Source of the DNA: Periplaneta americana | Taxonomy: Eukaryota > Arthropoda > Insecta > Blattodea > Blattidae | Direction: 5' to 3' | Assembly (NCBI RefSeq): GCF_040183065.1 | Contig: NC_091125.1 | Span: forward strand, 122,455,121-122,519,120 | DNA: 64,000 nucleotides | Shown: piece by piece, positions 49,148 to 58,426 of the stretch | Numbering within the stretch: position 1 is the first letter of the stretch | Layout of the letters: each line of letters starts with the position of its first letter | Translations under genes and position numbers: made by a program | The notes under the pieces: generated by a model | The model's input: only the letters and a program-made list of their open reading frames with translations | Databases searched by the model: none | What the model was told of the DNA's origin: nothing

Positions 49148-52100
49148 TTCTTCCACGTTTTCTTGTGACTAAATAACTTATTCATTCATTCATGCATTCA
49201 TCAGAAGATAGGATATCATTTTCCCAATGAGGATCAATGTTCTAAAATTATGTAATATGACAGTTTTACAGCACCACACACACTCTCGCTCTCTCTTGCT
49301 TTGTGTTATGTCAGAAGCCTCACATTGAAATTCTGAAAATTCAGAGAAAATTGTAACAGCATGTGTTAAAATTATGTTTTCTAGGTAGATCCACCGCTCA
49401 CATACAGCAGTAAAGTCCAACCTACCAAACTTCCTGCAGCGGGCGAAGAACCAGCCGGAGGAGCAGCAAGTGTAGCAATAGGGTGGGGATCAGGATGTGT
49501 AAGTAATTCAGTTTTCATCAGGAATATAACAGCGTTTATAATGCAGCAAGGAAGCAGGAGATACACTTAAAGTAGCAGATTAAAATATAAATGCCAGAGT
49601 TCTCTGACATTTCTTGTCGATAAAGTGGCCATTGGTAGGCCAATAATATGTATGATACTTAGAGTCCATTGTAGTTCCAGTAATATTTATTTTGTGCGAG
49701 ATCGTGCGTATTTGCTTGGTTTCCGCACAAAACCAATCCGCGGTAAGTCTAAAATTCCACATTCAGTATTCCCAACCTAACCCACATAACAATTTCCCTC
49801 TTCTTACCGCTTAAGTGACATATTGACTTTACTGCTTTAGGCTTTTAACATATTAGTTTTAGAGACGTTCAATATAGTAATATTTATAAATTGGAAACTT
49901 ACCACTGCAATTTCACCTAAATTGCACTGTTAATTATTGTTTTTAAATATTTGCAAAAATTAAGTAAACTCTAAATCATTACATAACCTTACCGTTTGTT
50001 TTAAGTTCGCATTTATAGACTGGGGAAAAAAAAGACAGACGTATATCATGGCCTGCTGGAGTATAGTAAATATAGAAAACATTTTAAAGCAACAATGTTG
50101 AAGATAGATATTTTTGTTTTGCAAGTTTGCCGTCATTGAACAGAAACCAAGATGGAGATTTCATTGCAACTAATTAGAAATTCTTCTTTCAGGTATGTAA
50201 TAAACGATCTTCGCACAAAATAATGTTCGATACACGAGCGGTATGTTTTCTTTCAATTCTCGGAAATTAAAAAAGCTCAACTACGTTTCGCTTTTTCAAA
50301 CTTTTCCTCGAACATGAAAACTTCAACATACCGCTCTTGTAACGCATATTACTATTACGTACTCGTATCTTTCGAAAATTTTCTTCTAGTGATGTTATTT
50401 TACTTACAATTTTCTTATCCATATTATCTAAATTTTTGCCATCCAAATCGTATCACTGAAATATTTTAATTCTTCAGCTCCTTGTATTATTTGCCAGAGA
50501 TTACAATTTAAATCTTTTGAGATCTTCGAGCTTCATAATCCAACCTATTGGTATTTACATAAATGTGTTGTATATTATATTGGATGTCATTAATTTAGAT
50601 TAATCTTAATGTATGCGATGAAACTAAATAAGAAATTATCATATCTCTAGTAATACCAACCGATATCATTCATTTCAATTGTATGTCAACGTTTTACCAT
50701 AACATTTCGTTTATGCCTCCAACAGATTTCTAATTTATGAATAGCAATATTAATATACTACTTAAATTAATGGAAATTGTGATTATACAATTCCAGTTCT
50801 ACTTCAGTCTTTCTTAAGAAGCATACTCATTTCATAAATATTTAAGTGTATATGCTAGACAAGTTAAACTTGATAGTCCCAAATGCGCATGCTCCACACT
50901 GGCAGATAGCGCTTTTTTTTCGCTGTGGAGTTCCACATTCCCGCCATTTCCAAAAGTCTCCGTTGTCATATAGGTAATTGCAATGTTATCTTCTGCGAAG
51001 ATCGTTAAAAAAACAAGTGCAGTGCGCGTGGTTCCCGATACTGCTCGTACAACGTAGGCAAAAATGTGGCAACACTGCGCTTATTCACTACAGCGAGCGC
51101 GCGGGACCAACAAGCTCCTCCCTCGATCTTCTACTGTTCCACTCAACTCAACTCCACCCTGCACTATCATGTTTAACTTATCGGGCTATTTTACCAAGAA
51201 ATAATGTTCAATAATTCAAAATGTAAGAATTATAATATTCCTCTCATCTCAGCCAAATCCGTCATTCAGAAACACAATACTATCACAGTCTACTATATAC
51301 AGTCACGAAGCTTGAGTTTTGAGGGTGCTAGAAACAATAGACTGTACCGGTACTATTTCACATTGTCTGTAATGAGGCGATATTAGCGATCCTAGTGGTG
51401 AGCAACTATCTAATGTTTGCATATTTACTACGTATTGAGCTTCGTGACTGTATATACTAGACTGTGATACTATTCTGCTAAAGGACACTCGTAAGATAAT
51501 ATTTTCAATATAAGACACACTGTAAAAACATAACACACAGATAAGAGACACAAACAAATACAGCCTTACAGGTGTATACAAGCTAACATCCAATACTTGT
51601 AAAAACTTCTACATCGGACAAACAGGAAGATCTTTTAAAACACGACACAAATAACATATCACACAATACTTCAAGCTATGCAAAATATATCATCAACTCC
51701 AACCATAACTACAGCTAATACAGAAAGTGAAATGCAAATTCTATACATTCAACCAAAAAGCCAGAAACTCGACACGCTAGAACAATATGACATTTATAGA
51801 CATATAAAAACACACGCGCAACACATCCTCAACAATAAACTGAATTTCAGAACACACATTCTTTTCGATACAACATTACGAATCATGAACACATCCCACC
51901 AAAACAATAATAGGACGATAGCGCGGCACCTTATTAGAATTCAGAAGATGGTGCACATCACATCGAAACTAGTCAATCAAGGTAAAATACCAATATAGTG
52001 TAATATTAACAAGTTACGTAAATAACCTAACACTTCTTCAGGGAATATTTTCAAGTATCAATCCATCGTCCCAGAAGAACTCGATAAAAAAGTGACAACA

Positions 52101-54331
52101 GATCCTCACCCAGTAGACTACGATTGTCTTGTCAAGAGCTTAAAATAAAATTGTATTATTCATATGTAAAAAAAAAGGTATCAGAATGGGCAAAAATAAT
52201 ATACTGAACTGTGAAGCACTTCCTAACAATATTAATGTAGTACAATAATCTTGGTTTCAAATTGGCGGTTGATGTCATTATCAAATGGCTGAGCATTGAG
52301 AATCTGTCAGTTAATCACATTGCCGTCCGTTTATAAGCAAAATACATTAAGTGAAAAAATATTACTTCTGAGAAAAATGTACATAAATTACTGAAAACAA
52401 TATTTAGAGGATTCAGATTTGTTAAGAGCTTTCAAAACGCCTTTATCTCAGAGGTAATATTTTTTACTTGATGTGTTTTGCTTGTAAATCGACATTATCC
52501 TCAAAACTTAAACTGTAAGTATCCAGTATTTTAAATAATATGAAATCTGTTACTACTAAAGACCTGTTCAAATTTGAGCGACTTTCTGTCGTTGCACATA
52601 ATATGCAATAATTAATTTCACACTGTTGAAATTTCTTTCTCTCAACACAGTACGGATGTTCAGGCATTGCTGACCTGCAAGAAGTAAATCTCAGGATATA
52701 TTCTTATTCAGAATGTTTGGATATTTACGGTGACGGACCAACTGCTGACATGGTCTGTTCAGGAATTCCAGAAGAAGGAAAAGGAGTTTGCAGTGTAAGT
52801 ATTCGTCCAAGTAAAAAATAAATTATGCAACTTATAACTAGACTTCGAAACTGAGTTCCCAGTCGGAGAGATAAAGGTTAGCGAAGTTTTGAGCGGAGGT
52901 GGGGGAAACAGGCTAGGGCTTGTTTAGTTTTTCAATCTATCGGATCTATTCTTTGCCCTGTCTGTCTAGGTCTGGTTGGAGGTTTCGTACGTACTAGCAC
53001 AAAAGCTGGGTGAATTGGGAGAACATGAAGTCATTGCGATATCGGAAACAAAATTCAATTAAAACAAATTTTTAAATGTACGTTATTAACTTTATTCCAC
53101 GCAAAAGAACCTTACAAGAAAATATTTATTTTGGAGGCAAAATGCATCACAATTCTGTGGTGTTTGGGTAAAGGAAGATAAGTCATAAAAATGAGTTCGG
53201 AGATAAATGAAAATTACATTTGGAACCCTTATTACAAATAATTTTCTACACAAATAAAACACATCAACTGCTTATATTCTTTGATTTTTGCACACCCACT
53301 TTCATCTGGGGAACAAAATTCCACCTGGACAAAAAAATGACTTATACCCCTCTACCCGAACACCACAGAATTACTGACAAAAAATACAACCTTAATTATG
53401 GACAAAAAAATCATGACATGATTTCGAAGTACCTATAATAAAAAACTGTAGCATTTAAATTCAAATTAAAAATATAAATAAATATGTAAAATGCGCTATT
53501 CAAATTGAGGGGTTTGCCGGAAAAAGGGCGTATACGTCAATATGGCGAATTGAGATACATGCAATCTAAGATTTTAAAACGCACCTGAATAAAATGTTAT
53601 ACACGCACGCAGCCCTGTCCTGCAGGTATGTACAGTACAATCAAAACAAAATTTCGCTACTATAATTAGCGAATTATTCACTACATTTTAAACCGTTTTC
53701 CCGAAGAAGGGCGTATAGGTCTATCCGCCTTTCTTCCGGCGAAGCCCTCAATTACTATCATATTTTTTACTGATATACGTATTTTATTTATCTTATGATT
53801 TGGTGATATTCAATTATAATTAATTTTATTCTCAGTTCACTTCTTATACTGGCTTCTTACTAATATTAAATTCTTACTAAATACAATACTCGAATTATTT
53901 TCATTTTAAATAACAAAATTGCCTTCCTTTCTTGGAAATGATATATCAAGCTACTTTATGTTCAATTTCCCTCCTCTCCGAACACGAGTTTTCTCGTACG
54001 GGGTTAGGTTTATATTGTTACCTAAAAGTTATTTTTTTAATATTAATCTTATTTTTTAAGACAAGTTTTCGCCTCAACCTATTAACAACAAATACTCGGT
54101 AACTTTCGGCGCTGAACCCTGAACTCATTTCGCTGGCATTATCACTATCTCGTTCAGACGCTAGATAACCATCGCAGTTGATAAAGCATAGTAAAATAAC
54201 CGCATTAAAAACGAGAAAAGTTCATTATTATTATTTATACTTCACAATTACTGTATTTATGTCGCTTTCTTTTCCTTGTACTGTTATTCATGTACGTACA
54301 TTTACAAATGCAGGTTCTGGTATTGTGATAA

Positions 54332-54393
<62 letters not shown>

Positions 54394-54811
54394 AACGAGA
54401 TTATATTCGAGGTAATAAAAATTATTTATCTCTCACTATCTTCTCATAAACACAAATTTTTCTTCGTACTGGTTCTTTTCCACAAAATGTCATGATTTTT
54501 TTTTGTCTGTTGATATCTCCATATTATATTTACTTGATATTTATTGTAAATTATAAATCGATCTTTGAAGGTCATCTTCTTACAGACCAGAAGAGCTAAA
54601 TCGTCAGAAAAGGGTATTGAATCCAGTTTCAGGTTTCTGTGGTTGGTATATATATCCATGTTATGATTGCCTCCATTCTTTTATTATCCTATTCATATAA
54701 ATTATGCAAAGAAATGGTGACAATTCAAACCATTGTTTAATTTCAGTAGTGATTTCTTTCCATTCAGAAATTTATCATCTAAATTGATTTATATGTATTA
54801 TAGGCCTAGAC

Positions 54812-54865
<54 letters not shown>

Positions 54866-57800
54866 TTGTTGTGGAACACCATCAGTAGCTAAAATATTTA
54901 ATATTTGATAACTACTATTCACTCTGCTAACAGCTTCATACAAAATTTTAAATTTTACAACCAAATTATTTATCTTCCAAAAACGGGTGGAAGTGCTATA
55001 ACTGTGCAGATTGTAGGGGGCAATAGAATACATTAACTGCAATAACTGTGCAGATTGAAGGAGGCAATAGAATACATTAACTGCTATAACTGTGCAGATT
55101 GAAGGGGGCAATAAAATACATTAACTGCTATAACTGTGCAGATTGAAGGGAGAAATAGGATACATTAACTGCTATAACTGTGCAGATTGAAGGGAGAAAT
55201 AGGATACATTAACTGCTATAACTGTGCAGATTGAAGGGAGAAATAGGATACATTAACTGCTATAACTGTGCAGATTGAAGGAGGCAATAGAATACAGTAA
55301 TTGCTATAACTGTGCAGATTGAAGGGGGAAATAGAATACATTAACTGCTATAACTGTGCAGATTGAAGGGGGCAATAAAATACATTAACTGCTATAACTG
55401 TGCAGATTGAAGGGAGAAATAGGATACATTAACTGCTATAACTGTGCAGATTGAAGGGAGAAATAGGATACATTAACTGCTATAACTGTGCAGATTGAAG
55501 GGAGAAATAGGATACATTAACTGCTATAACTGTGCAGATTGAAGGAGGCAATAGAATACAGTAATTGCTATAACTGTGCAGATTGAAAGGGGAAATAGAA
55601 TACATTAACTGCTATAACTGTGCAGATTGAATGAGGCAATAGAATACAGTAACTGCTGTAACTGTGCAGATTGAAGGGGGCAATAGAATACATTAACTGC
55701 TATAACTGTGCAGATTGAAGGGAGCAATAGAATACATTAACTGCTATAACTGTGCAGATTGAAGGGGGCAATAGAATACATTAACTGCTGTAACTGTGCA
55801 GAGTGAAGGGGGCAATAGAATACATTAACTGCTGTAACTGTGCAGAGTGAAGGGGGCAATAGAATACATTAACTGCTGTAACTGTGCAGATTGAAGGGAG
55901 CAATAGAATACATTAACTGCTATAACTGTGCAGATTGAAGGAGGCAATAGAATACATTAACTGCTATAACTGTGAAGATTGAAGGAGGTAATAGAATACA
56001 CTGACTGATACACTGACTGCTATAACTGCGCAGATTGAAGGAGGCAATAGAATACATTAACTGCTATAAGTGTGCAGATTGAAGGAGACACTAGATTAAA
56101 TTAACTGCTATAACTGTACAGATTGAAGGAGGCAATAGAATACATTAACTGCTATAACTGTGAAGATTGAAGGAGGTAATAGAATACACTGACTGATACA
56201 CTGACTGCTATAACTGCGCAGATTGAAGGAGGCAATAGAATACATTAACTGCTATAAGTGTGCAGATTGAAGGAGACACTAGATTAAATTAACTGCTATA
56301 ACTGTACAGATTGAAGGAGGCAATATAATACACTGACTGATACACTGACTGCTATAACTGCGCAGATTGAAGGAGGCAATAGAATACATTAACTGCTATA
56401 AGTGTGCAGATTGAAGGAGACACTAGAATAAATTAACTGCTATAACTGTACAGATTGAAGGAGGCAATAGAATACATTAACTGCTATAACTGTGCAGATT
56501 GAATGGTAAAATAGAATACATTAACTGCTGTAACTGTGCAGATTGAAGGGGGCAATAGAATACATTAAACTGGATAAGAAACCATATTATGCATTTATAA
56601 TTAAGTTAATGGTTAATTACTGGAAAATTTGATTGGAAGTGTGCGTAGTTTGGCAACAGTGTATCGTCGGTTCTAGTCTAAACAGCAGCATTCCGGTCCT
56701 TACCCTTGCAAAAGGAGTAGCTGACTTCCTAATGACAGAAAATAACTATACATGCTATTTTTTTAATTTGTAAAATATCCGTTCATTTTATTTTAAAACT
56801 GCAATGGGAAAAATCATTCCTTATTATTTTCTGTAAAGGTAGCAGTACAAATTAGAATCGTACGGGTAGTACACTTATGGAGTAAAACAGTATTAATATT
56901 TGGGGAAAAACAATTTTTTCTGAGAAAAGTATTCATTCGGGGTAATATGGTATTACAATTTTATGTTGTACTCTATTCAAGGAATACGATGTTAAAATCT
57001 GCATAGTTATATTACTTCCACCTTGTATATCACTAAATAAACAAATATATTATCTGTCATTTCACTGAAATCTTCTATTTAAACTGTTTTCGTCTTATTA
57101 TATTCCTAAGAATGGCATGATTTACCTATTTAGATTTAGATTTTATTTAATAATAACATATACATAAAACGTTACATTAAAATACCCCGAAAGAGCACAG
57201 CTCGTGTTCGGGGACAGTTCCGTTACATAGATATACATACTTTGTAGACAAAATACTTAAGAAAAAACTCATATAAAGATGATGATAAAATTAGTAAATA
57301 ATAATACTAATAATAACTGAGTGAAAAAGGAGACGATGTTGAGATTGATGGATTAATATTAAATTATTATTAGTAGTATAATTAGTACAGGTCATGTTGA
57401 TATAGTAACCAAGATAAAATAGAAAAATAAACTTAGGATAGAAATAAACTTGTTTTACAATACATGGTACATAATATATATACAGGGAAGTCTGTCATAT
57501 AAATTTTTTAATTCTGGATCTGAAAATTTCATTGCTTAAAGTAGTCAATTCTGGATGAAATTTTATTATCGAATTATATAGACATGGACCATAATTTGTA
57601 CTGTGTAGTAAAGCAGCAGATGTGAAATATTTAGGTTCAACTAATTTAAGAATTTCATTTCGTCTTGTATTATGAGCAAGTGGCTGAGCTACAAATTTCA
57701 TTCTATTTTTATGATAGAATTTCATTAAAGAGTATTTATAAATTTGGTCAGTTCTAAAAACATTCAATTCGGAATGGATCAAATTTGTTGGATAATCCAG

Positions 57801-58210
57801 TCGCCTATTCAAACAAATTTTGATTATACGTTTTTTCAACATAATTAGAGGAAAAAGAGCAGTTTTTGTAATGCCTCCCCATCCAGTTATACCATTTTGG
57901 ATAACAGATTCAACTATAGCCAAATAAACCAAACGTAATACATGAGTAGGTTTACAAATTTGTAAATTGTTTTACGTATTCTGTTACATAAAAAGGCGTT
58001 TCAAATAATCTTTTGCTAATACTTGTAACGTACTTTTGCATTTTTCACAATTACAATTACTTTCAGGGTGACTCTGGCGGTGCTCTCCTTGTTGACGGTG
58101 TCCAAGTCGGTATAACTTCCTGGACCAGAATGCCCTGCGCATCTTACCCAGCAGTATGGACAAAAGTCTCACATTATCGTGACTGGATTAAGGAGCAGTC
58201 TGGAGTGTAA
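37006..58210 (+). CDS. Secreted S1-family serine protease, elastase/chymotrypsin-like, seven exons
   Basis: Spliced product of 259 residues from 780 coding bases over 21.2 kb. Order: signal peptide (residues 1 to about 17, [16 protein letters not shown]); short propeptide; activation cut R34-I35 in [12 protein letters not shown]; trypsin fold. The triad is His75 (LLTAAHC), Asp121 (WYNDVAVVR) and Ser215 (GDSGG). Asp214 would pair with the new Ile35 terminus. Cys60/76, 186/200 and 211/236 fit the three standard disulfides. The S1 pocket positions equivalent to 189, 216 and 226 are Gly209, Thr232 and Ala241, so trypsin cleavage after Lys/Arg is unlikely and a small-to-medium hydrophobic preference is inferred. 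Cys164 and Cys167 (SGCYGCSG) are extra. Length and signal peptide fit an extracellular, probably midgut, digestive enzyme. All splice sites are GT/AG and phases match. Function in digestion is inferred from family only. Confidence 0.93.
37988..38160 (+). pseudogene. Possible recombinase-type transposon ORF scrap in intron 1
   Basis: From an ATG the frame reads [14 protein letters not shown], then after a stop [20 protein letters not shown] and CSKKNVEMF. The KSR-Y-EY-F-KKNV pattern resembles N-termini of tyrosine-recombinase-like (Crypton-type) transposon proteins. The match is from memory and short. It has an internal stop and is certainly not functional. Confidence 0.3.
38345..38442 (+). 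CDS. Protease exon 2: propeptide and activation site
   Basis: Encodes residues 17-49 including [17 protein letters not shown] and IVNG. The acceptor is a tandem TAG-CAG (38342-38347); use of the second AG drops one Ala. The donor is CAG|GTGAGT. Intron 2 (phase 0, 38443-40104) holds an RTE fragment and an inverted tRNA-like pair. Confidence 0.92.
38606..38815 (-). mobile_element. RTE-like LINE 3' stub in intron 2
   Basis: A (TACT)n tail at 38606-38640, then the RTE 3' end (GGCTTTTAAGGAACCCGGAG and on), truncated after about 175 bp. It is antisense to the gene and matches the 3' ends at 19206, 41460 and 46665. Confidence 0.9.
39284..39643. repeat. Inverted tRNA-like pair in intron 2
   Basis: Two arms of about 115 bp in inverted orientation (39284-39393 and 39527-39643) flank a 130-bp spacer. 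Each contains a tRNA-like module, on the minus strand at about 39300-39375 and the plus at 39543-39617, with A box TGGCTTAGTGGATAAAGC and B box GGGTTCAAATCCC. Outer arms share GAGTAATGGAACG-type sequence. The plan parallels the pair at 16391/16804, but the sequences are different. Confidence 0.85.
40105..40193 (+). CDS. Protease exon 3: catalytic histidine
   Basis: Encodes residues 50-78 and two bases of codon 79, with [19 protein letters not shown]. The acceptor is TTTTAG and the donor GG|GTATGT. Intron 3 (phase 2) runs 40194-45291, 5.1 kb. Confidence 0.94.
40486..40627. repeat. Foldback at the 5' junction of the intron 3 RTE copy
   Basis: A left arm (40486-40548) and its inverted copy (about 40560-40615) are separated by TACCCCTTTTA. 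The same motif then recurs at 40616-40627 directly before the LINE and at 41467-41478 after it. Arms differ at only a few positions (for example CTCATGATAAC against CTCATTATAAC). Confidence 0.88.
40628..41466 (+). pseudogene. RTE-like LINE copy in intron 3, 5'-truncated
   Basis: Encodes the 3' half of the RT and the C-terminal region: [37 protein letters not shown] and [15 protein letters not shown]. The catalytic YADD has become YAND (40641-40652), and a TAG at 41373-41375 ends the frame early. The tail is AGTAAGTAAGTAAA. A 12-bp duplication TACCCCTTTTAA flanks it. Same sense as the gene. Confidence 0.93.
41480..42480. other. Unannotated intron 3 sequence
   Basis: No recognised feature apart from a short (CA)n at 42241-42268. 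Confidence 0.4.
42485..42683 (-). mobile_element. tRNA-headed SINE in intron 3
   Basis: On the minus strand the head reads AGCTTTGTGGTAGCGTG (A box) and CCCGGGTTCGATCCCCGG (B box) at about 42611-42683. A body with a small hairpin (TGATGCACAA...TTGTGCATCA) follows at 42525-42562. The 3' end is not certain. Confidence 0.65.
42684..43550. other. Unannotated intron 3 sequence
   Basis: No clear feature. The right part may belong to the decayed LINE that follows. Confidence 0.35.
43560..44310 (+). pseudogene. Decayed LINE C-terminus and 3' UTR in intron 3
   Basis: Broken frames give [18 protein letters not shown] and [10 protein letters not shown], which align with [18 protein letters not shown] and [10 protein letters not shown] of the copy at 57495-57932. 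A 3' stem-loop CCGAACATGAGCTTTGCTC with CGGG lies at 44228-44253, and TATAAATAAAT-type sequence ends it. Confidence 0.7.
44525..45235 (+). repeat. Interspersed repeat with terminal palindrome, copy A (intron 3)
   Basis: Starts TTTGTGCGAGATCGTGCGTA and ends with a palindrome (ACGAGCGGTATGTT at 45110, AACATACCGCTCTTGT at 45201) then AACGCATATTACTATTA. It contains TTTCAG|GTATGT at 45063-45074. Close copy at 49690-50358 in intron 5, same orientation. The middle (about 44810-44890) differs completely between copies. Confidence 0.88.
45292..45433 (+). CDS. Protease exon 4: catalytic aspartate
   Basis: Completes codon 79 and encodes residues 80-126, with [18 protein letters not shown]. The acceptor is TTCCAG and the donor AGG|GTAAGA. 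Intron 4 (phase 0) runs 45434-49384. Confidence 0.94.
45706..45919. mobile_element. Palindromic TA-target MITE, copy 2 (intron 4)
   Basis: Copy of 15673-15869 with ends GGGGAGAGTTGGGTAGTATC and complement, and TA on both sides. Here both arms keep the 18-bp TCGGGTAATATCGGACAG module, so the whole is a nearly symmetrical hairpin. Confidence 0.87.
46049..46170 (+). mobile_element. Possible shortened tRNA-headed SINE in intron 4
   Basis: A TGGCTCAGTGTCAGA A-box-like stretch and a GGATTCAAATCC B-box-like stretch lie closer together than in a tRNA. Then ATTTTCTCCAAGTACTCCGG follows, a motif common in SINE bodies. The short frame at 45980-46168 is not a gene. Confidence 0.4.
46652..47860 (-). pseudogene. 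RTE-like LINE copy in intron 4
   Basis: The longest RTE copy here. The frame 46675-47514 encodes [18 protein letters not shown] through to the [15 protein letters not shown] tail without a break. Upstream, broken frames give [20 protein letters not shown] and GLKQGDAL, then a stop where a Ser codon is expected. Antisense to the gene. The short ACTT-type tail is at 46653-46666. Truncated 5' at about 47860. Confidence 0.93.
47861..48715. other. Unannotated intron 4 sequence
   Basis: A 154-codon + frame at 47993-48457 has no recognisable motif. I do not call it a gene. Confidence 0.4.
48716..49150. repeat. Compound tetranucleotide array in intron 4
   Basis: About 430 bp of (ATTC)n, (ATTT)n, mixed ATTCATTT, then (ACTT)n at about 49028-49108, then (ATTT)n again. 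The Ile/His/Ser/Phe/Leu frame at 48767-49051 is an artefact. Confidence 0.95.
49385..49498 (+). CDS. Protease exon 5
   Basis: Encodes residues 127-164, [17 protein letters not shown] through [11 protein letters not shown]. The acceptor is TTCTAG and the donor TGT|GTAAGT. Intron 5 (phase 0) runs 49499-52650. Confidence 0.93.
49690..50358 (+). repeat. Interspersed repeat with terminal palindrome, copy B (intron 5)
   Basis: Partner of 44525-45235, same orientation and mostly the same sequence. It includes TTTCAG|GTATGT at 50187-50198 and the palindrome at 50233-50341. The interior segment at about 49970-50020 is unrelated to that in copy A. Confidence 0.88.
50360..51275. other. Unannotated intron 5 sequence
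   Basis: No recognised gene or element. The 50900-51170 part is more GC-rich than its surroundings. Confidence 0.4.
51281..51469. mobile_element. MITE with TATCACAGTCTA ends (intron 5)
   Basis: Inverted terminal repeats of about 37 bp, TATCACAGTCTACTATATAC then AGTCACGAAGCTTGAG, with a complementary right end at 51433-51469. Non-coding 115-bp centre. Confidence 0.8.
51560..52000 (+). pseudogene. Penelope-like element remnant: GIY-YIG endonuclease region
   Basis: Reads [20 protein letters not shown], then [12 protein letters not shown], the GIY-YIG signature with its Arg-bearing helix. After frameshifts it continues [13 protein letters not shown] and [16 protein letters not shown], the usual C-terminal extension of Penelope proteins. 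Stops interrupt. No RT part was seen upstream. Confidence 0.78.
52651..52794 (+). CDS. Protease exon 6
   Basis: Encodes residues 165-212, from [20 protein letters not shown] to EEGKGVCS, with the S1-pocket floor at Gly209. The acceptor is AACACAG and the donor AGT|GTAAGT. Intron 6 (phase 0) runs 52795-58066, 5.3 kb. Confidence 0.94.
52795..53770. other. Unannotated intron 6 sequence
   Basis: No recognised feature. Confidence 0.4.
53771..54045 (+). mobile_element. LINE 3' UTR fragment with stem-loop
   Basis: The stem-loop TCCGAACACGAG/CTCGTACGGGG at 53977-54003 matches the 3' UTR hairpins at 26867, 44228 and 57185. No coding sequence is recognised. The left limit is approximate. Confidence 0.5.
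54074..54215 (+). mobile_element. SINE fragment (3' half)
   Basis: Matches the body of the SINE at 26227-26484: GGTAACTTTCGGCGCTGAA, CTCATTTCGCTGGCATTATC and AAAATAACC. The tRNA head is missing. Confidence 0.75.
54329..54391. repeat. (ATT)n microsatellite
   Basis: About 21 uninterrupted ATT units. Confidence 0.95.
54815..54864. repeat. (TA)n(CA)n microsatellite
   Basis: A TA run followed by a short CA run. Confidence 0.95.
54992..56566. repeat. 44-bp satellite in intron 6
   Basis: About 36 copies of a 44-bp unit containing AACTGCTATAACTGTGCAGA and TTGAAGGGGGCAATAGAATA. Variants (GGAGAAATAGGATA, GGAGGCAATAGAATA, GAGTGAAGG) come in runs. From about 55975 a longer period appears, with ACACTGACTGATACACTGAC inserts recurring three times. 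Confidence 0.95.
56570..57115. other. Unannotated intron 6 sequence
   Basis: No recognised feature. Confidence 0.4.
57118..57960 (-). pseudogene. LINE C-terminus and 3' UTR in intron 6
   Basis: Minus-strand frame 57495-57932 (145 codons) reads [36 protein letters not shown] and [18 protein letters not shown], the C-terminal region of a non-LTR element. The 3' UTR carries the stem-loop CCCCGAACACGAGCTGTGCTC (complement, 57185-57213) and ends in AAATCTAAATCTAAAT. 5'-truncated. Same family as 43560-44310. Confidence 0.78.
58067..58210 (+). CDS. Protease exon 7: catalytic serine and C-terminus
   Basis: Encodes residues 213-259 and the stop TAA (58208-58210): [39 protein letters not shown]. The acceptor is TTTCAG. 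GDSGGA replaces the commoner GDSGGP. Confidence 0.95.
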   Translation, partial: GDSGGALLVDGVQVGITSWTRMPCASYPAVWTKVSHYRDWIKEQSGV

Positions 58211-58420
58211 CGTACTGAATCAAGTCGATTGCATTTCTCACGTCATCACAGCGACTTTAAGTGGCATCGTGACGCAGATGTCTTTATTTGAAAGTTAATA
58301 TACTTTTTAACAATTGTACAGTAATAATTTACTTTATTTGTTCAATATGTCATAAACTAAAATACTGTACTATGTGAATGTAAAAACATGTAACATTGAT
58401 AAAATCTTAATTAATATAAA

Positions 58421-58426
58421 AATAAA
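58421..58426 (+). terminator. Protease polyadenylation signal
   Basis: AATAAA 211 bases after the stop codon. A second AATAAA at 58517-58522 could serve as an alternative. Confidence 0.65.
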
